DNA of 7,064 nucleotides, from positions 1 to 7,064 of the forward strand of contig DAOVUK010000160.1 of the NCBI GenBank assembly GCA_030632625.1. The letters are read 5' to 3'. The notes under the pieces are model-generated. The model worked only from the letters and a program-made list of their open reading frames with translations. It searched no databases and was not told the origin of the DNA. Within the stretch, counting starts at the first letter, position 1; each line of letters begins with the position of its first letter. This document shows, piece after piece, positions 1-5,187 of this stretch. The stretch is from Gammaproteobacteria bacterium. GTDB taxonomy: Bacteria > Pseudomonadota > Gammaproteobacteria > GRL18. The position numbers and the translations under genes were made by a program.

Positions 1-900
1 ACGATGACTTTCCAGGTCAACAACTCACCTTTTGCGGGTCGTGAAGGTAAATTTGTGACCTCTCGTCAGATTAAAGATCGTCTGGAAAAAGAATTGCTGC
101 ATAATGTTGCACTGCGAGTTGAGCAGACTGAAGATCCGGATAAATTCAAAGTCTCAGGACGTGGTGAACTGCACCTGGGTATTCTGATTGAAAATATGCG
201 CCGTGAAGGCTTTGAACTGGGTGTTTCCAGACCGGAAGTGATCACCAAAGAAGTTGATGGTGTGATGAGTGAGCCATTTGAAGAAGTGATGCTGGATGTT
301 GAAGATCAACATCAGGGCAGTATCATGGAAAAAATGGGTGAAGTAAAAGGCGAACTGAAGAATATGGTGCCCGATGGTAAAGGTCGGGTAAGACTGGAAT
401 ATATCGTTCCATCAAGAGGATTAATTGGTTTTCAGACCGAATTTATGACCCAGACATCGGGCAGCGGTTTGTTTTATCATAACTTCTCTCATTATGGCCC
501 AATGGTTCCCGGTGACTTTGCCGGGCGTGATAAAGGTGTATTAATCAGTAATGCTCAGGGAGCATCTGTTGCTTTTGGTTTGTTCAACCTGCAGGACCGT
601 GGTCGTCTGTTTATCGGCAGTGGTGTTGATATCTATGAAGGTATGATTATTGGTATCCACTCACGCAGTAATGATTTAGTGGTCAATGCACTCAAAGCCA
701 AACAGTTAACTAATGTGCGTGCCTCTGGAACCGATGAAGCCGTGACGTTGACAACGCCGATTAAGATGGCGCTTGAACAGGCGCTGGAATTCATTGATGA
801 AGATGAACTGGTTGAAGTAACACCGACTAGTGTTCGAATTCGTAAGCGTATGCTGACTGAAAATGAACGTAAACGTGCGGCACGTCCTAAAAAAGCTTAA
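1..900 (+). CDS. typA: Ribosome-associated GTPase TypA/BipA, C-terminal part (5' truncated by window edge)
   Basis: TypA (BipA) is a translational GTPase of the EF-G/LepA family that binds ribosomes and helps 50S assembly and growth under stress, including cold. The frame is open from base 1 (first codon ACG), so the ATG at base 4 is an internal Met and not the start. About 299 codons are visible, against a usual length near 605, so the GTP-binding domain and domain II lie to the left of the window. The visible part begins at the EF-G domain III-like region (NNSPFAGREGKFVTSRQI), with the family signature VSGRGELHLGILIENMRREG at residues about 51-70. It continues through the domain V-like region (PSRGLIGFQTEFMT) and the TypA-specific C-terminal domain (FSHYGPMVPGD, IGIHSRSNDL, RASGTDEAV). 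It ends with TSVRIRKRMLTENERKRAARP and a basic tail, as in full-length homologues. No frameshift or internal stop is seen. Identification is firm. Confidence 0.97.
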   Translation, partial: TMTFQVNNSPFAGREGKFVTSRQIKDRLEKELLHNVALRVEQTEDPDKFKVSGRGELHLGILIENMRREGFELGVSRPEVITKEVDGVMSEPFEEVMLDVEDQHQGSIMEKMGEVKGELKNMVPDGKGRVRLEYIVPSRGLIGFQTEFMTQTSGSGLFYHNFSHYGPMVPGDFAGRDKGVLISNAQGASVAFGLFNLQDRGRLFIGSGVDIYEGMIIGIHSRSNDLVVNALKAKQLTNVRASGTDEAVTLTTPIKMALEQALEFIDEDELVEVTPTSVRIRKRMLTENERKRAARPKKA

Positions 901-952
901 TCAAGTTGCGTTTTGTTTAATTGTTTTGATTATTCACCGGATTGCGTACTTT

Positions 953-1149
953 ATATTCTGCTTCACTACCGAAGCGGACAGTTTTTATGTTTATAAGTTG
1001 TAAGTTATATGTCAAAAGAAAAGTCAAAACCAGTTCTTAAGCTTTATGGCTGAGCCCATGTTCTTTATCTCTTGCTTTGAACATAAAAACTTAAAAACAT
1101 AGAAACATACAACTGAGGACTTTGTCCGCTAAGGTCGTTTTGCTGATAT
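953..1149. repeat. Imperfect inverted-repeat structure, miniature-element-like
   Basis: This fills most of the 393-base gap between typA and the next gene. The end arms are 953-980 and 1123-1149; the second, read on the other strand, matches the first at about 20 of 28 positions with one gap, including an exact GCGGACA/TGTCCGC pair (974-980 and 1123-1129). An exact 11-base inverted pair AGTTTTTATGT (980-990) and ACATAAAAACT (1081-1091) lies inside. AGTTGTA-type and TATGTTT-type words recur in both arms. The centre (about 1014-1080) shows no symmetry and no open frame of note. The layout is compatible with a non-autonomous palindromic repeat or miniature inverted-repeat element. No target-site duplication was convincingly seen and copy number in the genome is unknown, so a decayed or chance structure remains possible. 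Confidence 0.45.
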
Positions 1150-1218
1150 CTGGAAAACTACGATTCCTAGTGAAGAACCATTATCCTGGAATATTCATAT
1201 AATTTCTCTTTTTCGGAA

Positions 1219-1235
1219 AATACGCATTGCGTATT
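1219..1235. promoter_or_regulatory. Perfect 17-base palindrome, operator-like
   Basis: The sequence AATACGCA-T-TGCGTATT is a perfect inverted repeat with 8-base arms around one central base. It ends two bases before a candidate -35 box and 58 bases before the start codon of the DUF4426-like gene, a typical place for a regulator dimer to bind. No T-tract follows on either strand, so it does not look like a terminator. The cognate regulator is not recognised. Confidence 0.4.
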
Positions 1236-1236
1236 A

Positions 1237-1265
1237 TTAAAAAAGCATCTACTCTAGAACATAAT
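1237..1265 (+). promoter_or_regulatory. Candidate sigma-70 promoter for the DUF4426-like gene
   Basis: TTAAAA (1237-1242, 4 of 6 to the -35 consensus) is separated by 17 bases from CATAAT (1260-1265, 5 of 6 to the -10 consensus). A GGAG ribosome-binding site at 1283-1286 lies seven bases before the ATG at 1294. The region is A/T-rich, so chance matches are likely. Position relative to the gene and to the palindrome just upstream is the main support. Confidence 0.35.
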
Positions 1266-1293
1266 AAAACAATGAGTTAATCGGAGAAAACTT

Positions 1294-1734
1294 ATGAAAA
1301 ACCTAAAATATACACTTATCTTGTCATTAACGTTCTTTTTTTTAGTAATAGGGGCTGTTTCACAGGCTGAGAATTCTAAAGAATATGCCGAACACATTGT
1401 TTATTATAATGCTTTTCCGACTGATTCATTACCTTCACAGATGACCAAGCAATATGGTTTGAAACGCAGTAAGAATTACGCCATGATAAATATTTCAGTC
1501 ATGGAAAAAGCGGCAGGTGTGCCGACTGGCGTTAAATCCAAAGTGACAGGTAATTTAAAAAACCTGATGGGGCAGAGCAGAGCCTTAGAGTTTAGAGAAA
1601 TAAAAGAAGGTATCGCTGTCTATTATATTGCTCAGATCGGAATACAAAGCAAGGAAACTGTTAATTTTAATATTGATATAGTTCCTGAGGGCAGTAATGA
1701 AAAATATGAAATTAAATTCAGTAAACAATTCTGA
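1294..1734 (+). CDS. Secreted DUF4426-like protein
   Basis: This is a 146-residue protein of unknown function that resembles the DUF4426 family of gammaproteobacterial periplasmic or surface proteins. An N-terminal signal peptide is clear: basic MKNLKYT, a hydrophobic stretch (about residues 8-23) and a likely cleavage near VSQA-EN. The mature part of about 120 residues carries phrases I recognise from the family: VYYNAFPTDSL near the start, KQYGLKRSKNYAMINISVM in the middle, and GQSRALEFREIKEGIAVYYIAQIG toward the end. It has no cysteine and no transmembrane segment after the signal, consistent with a soluble beta-rich exported domain. The start is supported by GGAG seven bases upstream. It appears to be a single-gene unit: the next gene converges on it, and a candidate terminator overlaps its last codons. 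An 8-T run inside the signal-peptide codons is the only oddity. Family assignment is from memory of motifs; no function is known to me. Confidence 0.85.
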   Translation: MKNLKYTLILSLTFFFLVIGAVSQAENSKEYAEHIVYYNAFPTDSLPSQMTKQYGLKRSKNYAMINISVMEKAAGVPTGVKSKVTGNLKNLMGQSRALEFREIKEGIAVYYIAQIGIQSKETVNFNIDIVPEGSNEKYEIKFSKQF

Positions 1735-1741
1735 GTTTTTT
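1714..1741 (+). terminator. Candidate intrinsic terminator overlapping the DUF4426-like gene 3' end
   Basis: AAATTCAG (1714-1721) can pair with CTGAGTTT (1731-1738) as an 8-bp stem containing one T-G wobble, with a 9-base loop. The T-run 1736-1741 follows and partly overlaps the stem. The stop codon (1732-1734) lies in the right arm. The stem is A/T-rich and weak, so confidence is limited. Confidence 0.4.
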
Positions 1742-1778
1742 GTTGATTGAGCTAATAGCCCGGAAAGTTTTCTTTATC

Positions 1779-2564
1779 TCAGGCCTGCAGACGCAGACTG
1801 ATATTAAATAGAGAAAATACCCCAAATGCGATGATAATGCCGCCAGCCAGAGCACGAACCCAGTTTTTTCGAATAAAACTGGACAGGCTGGTGGCAAAAA
1901 CACCCATTGCCAATAACAGAGGCAAGGTGCCCAGACCAAAGCTGAGCATTAATAAGCCGCCTTCAATCGCACTACCCGTCGAAATAGACCAGATCAGAAT
2001 AGTATAAACCAGACCGCAGGGCAGCCAGCCCCATAATGAACCCAGAATTAAAGCCTGAAAGGGTGACTTGACCGGAATAAACTGACGACTAATGGGCTCA
2101 ATTCGTTTCCAGAGTATGCCGCCTGCTTTTTCTATTTTCCGTAAACCAAACCACCAGCCGCCGATATACAGACCTAAAGCGATCATAAACAATGCAGCAA
2201 AAATTTGCAGAGCAAATTGAATATTATGTAAAACCGGCAGATTTGAAGCAAGCATACTAATCCCACCGACTAAAATACCAGCCAGGGTATAGCTCATTAT
2301 GCGCCCGCTATTATAAGCAATCAGATAGGGAAACGTGCTTCTGGTTGATAAAGAGCCATTAGCTGGTGAGGAGCCATTAGCAGGAGAAGAGCCATTAGCA
2401 GGAGAAGAGCCATTAGCGGAGAAAGATCCGTCAGCAGAGAAAGAACTTTCCTTTTTAATGCCAAACGTTAAAGCGCCGACAATGCCGCCGCACATGCCAA
2501 GACAGTGAACGCCGCCAAGCAATCCGGCAATAAAAGCCGTCAGATAAGATATTTCAACAGGCAT
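1779..2564 (-). CDS. TauE/SafE (DsbD_2-like) integral membrane protein with a low-complexity loop
   Basis: This 261-residue polytopic inner-membrane protein is of the kind usually annotated 'sulfite exporter TauE/SafE family' and related to the DsbD transmembrane region (DsbD_2). Hydrophobic segments lie at about residues 6-35, 89-108, 114-135, 168-192, 200-226 and 236-255. Family hallmarks are HCLGMCGG at residues 20-27 in the first segment and GWLPCGLVYTI at 179-189. The Cys and Met residues in these motifs would suit thiol or metal chemistry. In other gammaproteobacteria relatives often sit beside cbb3 cytochrome oxidase maturation genes, but no such genes are visible here. Residues about 42-72, between the first two membrane segments, are a Ser/Asn/Gly/Ala/Pro-rich repeat that is not normal for the family. 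It lies 46 bases downstream of exonuclease III on the same strand, so co-transcription is possible. Upstream of the ATG an AGGA lies farther away than usual, so the start is chosen mainly from N-terminal family fit. Substrate unknown. Confidence 0.85.
   Translation of the reverse strand: MPVEISYLTAFIAGLLGGVHCLGMCGGIVGALTFGIKKESSFSADGSFSANGSSPANGSSPANGSSPANGSLSTRSTFPYLIAYNSGRIMSYTLAGILVGGISMLASNLPVLHNIQFALQIFAALFMIALGLYIGGWWFGLRKIEKAGGILWKRIEPISRQFIPVKSPFQALILGSLWGWLPCGLVYTILIWSISTGSAIEGGLLMLSFGLGTLPLLLAMGVFATSLSSFIRKNWVRALAGGIIIAFGVFSLFNISLRLQA
2353..2442 (-). repeat. In-frame 18-bp tandem repeat (five units) inside the TauE/SafE-like gene
   Basis: Five consecutive 18-base units lie at 2353-2370, 2371-2388, 2389-2406, 2407-2424 and 2425-2442. 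Units 2 and 3 are identical (plus-strand GAGCCATTAGCAGGAGAA); units 1 and 4 are close and unit 5 is more diverged. On the coding strand each unit gives six residues of the SPANGS / FSANGS / FSADGS type. As the period is a multiple of three, gain or loss of units keeps the reading frame and only changes loop length. Confidence 0.92.
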
Positions 2565-2610
2565 TCAGTTCACTCTATCCTTAATATTAATTTGTTTTTA
2601 GCACTCATTC

Positions 2611-3402
2611 TTATAAAGCTCGATCATAAGTCATAATGAGCGGCGCATGATCAGAAAAACGCTGTTCTTTATAGATAGAAGTGGACTTCAGTAATGGCGC
2701 AAGCGCTGGTGAAATAACCTGATAATCAATACGCCACCCGGTGTTATTTGCCCATGCCTGACCACGATTTGACCACCAGGTATACTGATGTTCTTCCTTA
2801 TTCAGAACCCGAAAAGCATCACAAAGACCTATCGCATCATCAGAAGGAGGATCGCCAAAGAGCTGATCCAGCCAGGCACGTTCTTCAGGCAAACAGCCGG
2901 AGCGATTTTTATTGCCATTAAAGTTTTTGATATCAATTTTCTTATGCACAATATTCCAGTCGCCGCAGACAATATATTGACGAGAACTCTGTGCCATTTC
3001 TTTGAGCAAGGGACTTATTTTTTCCAGGAATTCCATCTTTAATAACTGGCGTTCATCCTTAGAAGAGCCTGAAGGCAGATATAAAGAGGCAATACTCAAA
3101 TCACCAAAATCAGCCTGAATATAACGGCCTTCTGTATCAGCGATATCCCAGCCCAGCCCTGTGCTTATAACATCGGGTTCTTTTTTAGAATAAATTGCGG
3201 TGCCGCTATAGCCCTTTTTCTCTGCATCGAAAAAATAACGAAAATATCCGGGTGGGGAAAAAACAGGCGCATCCAGCTGATCGATCTGTGCCTTGGTTTC
3301 CTGGATACAAACAATATCAGGTGACTGTTCCTGCATCCAGTCAAAAAAACCTTTTTTTGCAGCAGCACGTATACCATTTAAATTGACAGAAATAACTTTC
3401 AT
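2611..3402 (-). CDS. xthA: Exodeoxyribonuclease III (AP endonuclease, Crc-related lineage)
   Basis: Exonuclease III cuts DNA at abasic sites and degrades 3' ends during base-excision repair in the cytoplasm. The 263-residue protein has the full exonuclease/endonuclease/phosphatase fold signature: SVNLNGIRAA at 5-14, IQETK with metal ligand E35, SLYLPSG with Y108, CGDWNIVH with D148 and N150, TGWRIDYQ with D226, and the C-terminal FSDHAPL with D251 and H252. All catalytic residues therefore appear present. Overall wording (GLGWDIADTEGRYIQADFG, ERAWLDQLFGD, SDHAPLIMTYD) is strikingly close to Pseudomonas Crc, a post-transcriptional regulator that descends from this family but lacks the active-site residues. 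Like crc, the gene is divergent from pyrE. Intact catalysis makes a repair enzyme the best call. The start MKVISVN fits the family N-terminus, although no strong ribosome-binding site precedes it. The TauE/SafE-like gene follows on the same strand. Confidence 0.95.
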   Translation of the reverse strand: MKVISVNLNGIRAAAKKGFFDWMQEQSPDIVCIQETKAQIDQLDAPVFSPPGYFRYFFDAEKKGYSGTAIYSKKEPDVISTGLGWDIADTEGRYIQADFGDLSIASLYLPSGSSKDERQLLKMEFLEKISPLLKEMAQSSRQYIVCGDWNIVHKKIDIKNFNGNKNRSGCLPEERAWLDQLFGDPPSDDAIGLCDAFRVLNKEEHQYTWWSNRGQAWANNTGWRIDYQVISPALAPLLKSTSIYKEQRFSDHAPLIMTYDRAL

Positions 3403-3412
3403 AATAAATTTA

Positions 3413-3480
3413 TTGATAACTCTTTTTTATGGCTCTTGTTGACGACTCTTTTTTATAGATCTGTTGACGACTCTTTGTTA
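3413..3480. repeat. Three direct repeats (25-26 bp period) in the xthA-pyrE divergent region
   Basis: Units begin at 3413, 3439 and 3464. Their shared core reads TTGACGACTCTTTTTTA in unit 2, with one change in unit 3 (TTGACGACTCTTTGTTA) and TTGATAACTC at the start of unit 1. The similarity of units 1 and 2 continues for about 23 bases. Each begins with a -35-like TTGAYR, yet none has a good -10 at the right distance on the plus strand. The array begins 10 bases upstream of the xthA start codon, so it would lie in the xthA leader or promoter and upstream of pyrE. A regulator-binding array or a simple sequence duplication are both possible. Confidence 0.75.
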
Positions 3481-3520
3481 AAAAGAAGGGCATAATTATA
3501 ACCTAATCTGAGGTATAATT
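3475..3520 (+). promoter_or_regulatory. Candidate pyrE promoter region with an imperfect inverted repeat
   Basis: Two alternatives are visible. TTGTTA (3475-3480) lies 16 bases before TATAAC (3497-3502). A perfect TATAAT is at 3514-3519 but lacks a convincing -35 box. On the opposite strand 3495-3500 also reads TATAAT, a possible -10 for xthA. These fall in an imperfect inverted repeat, AATTATAACC (3494-3503) facing GGTATAATT (3512-3520), so symmetry may reflect overlapping divergent promoters or a binding site. No attenuator-like terminator is seen between here and pyrE. Confidence 0.35.
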
Positions 3521-3583
3521 CATTCACATATGAACCAGTCCTAGCCCTGAGCTAATTAACTGTCTAGAAAAACAGGCCAGAAA

Positions 3584-4225
3584 ATGCAAGATTATCAACG
3601 AGCTTTTATTGAATTTGCCATTAACAAAGGGGTACTCCGATTTGGCGAATTTACTCTGAAATCCGGGCGCATCAGTCCTTACTTCTTTAATAGCGGACTG
3701 TTTGATACGGGCGGCTCTCTGGCAAAATTAGGTCGTTTTTATGCCAGTGCCCTGATGGATAAGCAAATTGATTTCGATATGCTCTTTGGCCCGGCCTACA
3801 AGGGCATCCCCCTGGCATCCACCTGTTCCATCGCTCTGGCTGATGAGCACGACAGAGATCTGCCTTATAGTTTTAATCGTAAAGAAGCAAAAGACCATGG
3901 TGAAGGCGGCACCATAGTGGGTTCAGCTCTTCAGGGCAGGGTCATGATTATTGATGACGTAATTTCTGCCGGCACTTCAGTCCGGGAATCAATTGAGCTC
4001 ATTAATCAGGCCAATGCAACACCTGCAGGTGTAGTGATTGCACTGGATCGTCAGGAATTGGGTAAAGGTGATGTTTCGGCAATTGCTGAAATTGAAAAAA
4101 ACTACAATATACCCGTGACGAGCATCATCAAACTGGAACATCTTATTGCGTTCCTGCAGGATAATACTGATATGGCACAATATTACGATAAAGTTCAGGC
4201 CTATCGGGATCGATATGGTGCCTGA
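3584..4225 (+). CDS. pyrE: Orotate phosphoribosyltransferase
   Basis: PyrE joins orotate to PRPP to make orotidine 5'-monophosphate, the fifth step of UMP synthesis, as a cytoplasmic dimer. The protein is 213 residues, the usual length of the enterobacterial enzyme. Motifs appear in order: [17 protein letters not shown] at 20-36, [11 protein letters not shown] at 68-78 (phosphate and PRPP contact), the catalytic flexible loop [13 protein letters not shown] at 97-109, and the type I phosphoribosyltransferase PRPP motif [13 protein letters not shown] at 120-132 with D124 and D125. The tail [17 protein letters not shown] matches family C-termini. The ATG at 3584 fits the N-terminus ([12 protein letters not shown]); the ribosome-binding site is only a weak CAGG about seven bases upstream. 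The gene stands alone, divergent from exonuclease III and followed by a strong hairpin. Expression control by pyrimidines cannot be read from the leader. Confidence 0.97.
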   Translation: MQDYQRAFIEFAINKGVLRFGEFTLKSGRISPYFFNSGLFDTGGSLAKLGRFYASALMDKQIDFDMLFGPAYKGIPLASTCSIALADEHDRDLPYSFNRKEAKDHGEGGTIVGSALQGRVMIIDDVISAGTSVRESIELINQANATPAGVVIALDRQELGKGDVSAIAEIEKNYNIPVTSIIKLEHLIAFLQDNTDMAQYYDKVQAYRDRYGA

Positions 4226-4234
4226 GGTGCGTTC

Positions 4235-4297
4235 AAAAGTGCTGCAGTTCTCTCTCTGCATTGAATCAGAGACTCAGGACTTGCAGCAGCACTTTTT
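4235..4297 (+). terminator. Long-hairpin intrinsic terminator after pyrE, possibly bidirectional
   Basis: AAAAGTGCTGC (4235-4245) pairs perfectly with GCAGCACTTTT (4286-4296), giving an 11-bp outer stem, and a T-run (4293-4297) closes it on the plus strand. Inside, TCTCTG (4253-4258) can pair with CAGAGA (4267-4272), and 4247-4251 with 4276-4280, so the 40-base interior is itself folded. On the minus strand the stem ends in four T residues, so it could also stop transcripts of the convergent gene that ends at 4359. Confidence 0.8.
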
Positions 4298-4358
4298 AAA
4301 AGAACAAAAACAAATGTTATCTAATCAGATACAAGCGCAAATTGCGGCAGCTTATATT

Positions 4359-4787
4359 TTATCCTGCTTTGATTATGTCTGTTAACTGCTGCCACTGAGT
4401 ATCAGTCAATACTTTCATCACATAGTCACGACAAGTTGTTTTACCTGCAATGATTTTCTTGCGAGTATCCATTAACTTATTTGACATGGCTGAAATTTCT
4501 GCTTGTGATACACCCTCCATTGATGCCATTTTTATTTCCTTTTCACCATCAATCACACTTTTGACCATAGCGGCCATTGCAGGTCCATTCTTTTTATTCC
4601 ACGCCATTACTTTGGTTTTCTGATCTTCATTTAAACCTAATTTATCAGCATTCTTATTAATAACAGACACATAATTCGGTACAGGATTAGAATAAGCCAT
4701 ATTGCGCATAAATTCCATATCACTTGCCTGTAAAAATGAAGAGCTGATAATGAGACTTAAAAACAGGACGATAATTGTTTTTTTCAT
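4359..4787 (-). CDS. Small exported Spy/CpxP-like helical protein
   Basis: This 142-residue protein has a strong signal peptide (MKKT followed by hydrophobic residues 5-18, likely cleavage after LQA near residue 21), so it acts outside the cytoplasm. The mature part is predicted to be almost all helix, rich in Met and Lys. It contains two motifs of the LTxxQ kind that mark the Spy/CpxP/metal-sensor superfamily: LGLNEDQKTKV at 50-60 and VLTDTQWQQL at 126-135. Spy and CpxP are periplasmic proteins linked to envelope stress and chaperone activity. Whether this one has that role is inference, because overall similarity to a named member is not clear. One Cys (C119) is present. The start is supported by AAAGGA (4795-4800 on the plus strand) at normal spacing. 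It stands alone, converging on pyrE, with a 5' leader that holds a hairpin and a CRP-like site. Confidence 0.72.
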   Translation of the reverse strand: MKKTIIVLFLSLIISSSFLQASDMEFMRNMAYSNPVPNYVSVINKNADKLGLNEDQKTKVMAWNKKNGPAMAAMVKSVIDGEKEIKMASMEGVSQAEISAMSNKLMDTRKKIIAGKTTCRDYVMKVLTDTQWQQLTDIIKAG

Positions 4788-4812
4788 AAAATATTCCTTT
4801 TAATTTATTTTC

Positions 4813-4840
4813 TGAATACATCGGGGTATCCCTGTATTCA
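4813..4840 (-). promoter_or_regulatory. Leader hairpin upstream of the Spy/CpxP-like gene
   Basis: TGAATACA (4813-4820) and TGTATTCA (4833-4840) are perfect inverted 8-base arms. Inside them GGG (4823-4825) faces CCC (4830-4832), extending the fold with a two-base bulge and a GTAT loop. It lies 25 bases upstream of the start codon with no T-run after it on the minus strand. A 5'-leader stabilising hairpin or an operator is more likely than a terminator. Confidence 0.4.
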
Positions 4841-4875
4841 ATATGAAAATATTAGTATTATCCCAATTGTTATAA

Positions 4876-4908
4876 AGTGACTATTGTCACAATTAATAGC
4901 AATAGTCA
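4876..4908. promoter_or_regulatory. CRP/Vfr-like palindrome overlapping a second inverted repeat
   Basis: AGTGA-CTATTG-TCACA (4876-4891) matches the CRP-family core TGTGA-N6-TCACA at nine of ten positions. A second inverted repeat overlaps it: TGACTATTG (4878-4886) with CAATAGTCA (4900-4908). A possible minus-strand -10, TAATAT (4849-4854 complement), would put the CRP-like centre near -41.5, the class II activation distance, for the Spy/CpxP-like gene. The base pairing is seen directly; the regulator and target are inference. Confidence 0.38.
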
Positions 4909-4983
4909 GCATTTTCTAAAAGTTTCTTACATTTTTTAATGAGACCAGCTGGCTGGCAAGGCTTAATTGATTTGTAAATTATT

Positions 4984-5061
4984 CTTGACTTTTATTAAAC
5001 GATGTTTTATTGTTGTTGCATCAGTATTTAATTTATTGAATCCGGCTGCAAAAAATAGTTT
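4984..5061 (+). ncRNA. Possible small RNA or leader start (promoter-like bases before an isolated terminator)
   Basis: TTGACT (4984-4989, 5 of 6 to -35) is followed after 16 bases by TTTATT (5006-5011, 4 of 6 to -10). A transcript starting near 5018 would meet the hairpin at 5062-5094 after about 75 nucleotides, a common size for a small RNA. No protein-coding frame explains the hairpin. Alternatively it is a leader of the lipid-type operon beginning at 5188, with conditional termination. Weakly supported. Confidence 0.22.
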
Positions 5062-5094
5062 AAAAGGCGTACTTCATAAACAAGCGCCTTTTTT
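5062..5094 (+). terminator. Isolated intrinsic terminator in the gap before the lipid-type operon
   Basis: AAAAGGCG (5062-5069) pairs with CGCCTTTT (5085-5092). CTT (5072-5074) with AAG (5082-5084) can extend the stem after a two-base bulge, leaving a seven-base loop. Six T residues (5089-5094) complete a classic intrinsic terminator. The only upstream neighbour faces away on the minus strand, so it terminates either an unannotated short transcript or a leader. The rest of the gap (roughly 4909-4983 and 5095-5175) shows no gene; a short CTAAG-T-CTTAG palindrome is at 5128-5138. Confidence 0.65.
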
Positions 5095-5187
5095 AATAGG
5101 AAATAATTGAACACTGATTTATTAATGCTAAGTCTTAGGTTTTAAAGATGACCAGGATAATTATCTTTATTCAATAAGGAACAAAAT

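Noticed and set aside
4..900. ATG at base 4 as the true start of a 298-residue protein
   Set aside because: The frame is open to base 1 and the sequence matches the interior of TypA; the family start lies about 300 residues further left.
899..931. AATCAA/TTGATT hairpin as a typA terminator
   Set aside because: The stem is six A/T-rich pairs, the loop is long and no T-run follows, so it cannot be supported.
1336..1343. Run of eight T residues in the DUF4426-like signal peptide as a phase-variation switch
   Set aside because: The run is short and simply encodes Phe codons in a hydrophobic segment of an A/T-rich gene; no other sign of phase variation.
1749..1764. Small hairpin GAGCTAATAGCCC as a terminator for the TauE/SafE-like gene
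   Set aside because: The stem is about five pairs including a wobble and there is no T-run on the minus strand.
1718..1939. Minus-strand frame of 73 codons
   Set aside because: It overlaps the TauE/SafE-like gene in another frame on the same strand and looks like a shadow of it.
3343..3358. A7-CC-T7 tract as a terminator or phase-variable site
   Set aside because: It lies inside the exonuclease III coding region and encodes the conserved KKGFF stretch; it has no GC stem or loop.
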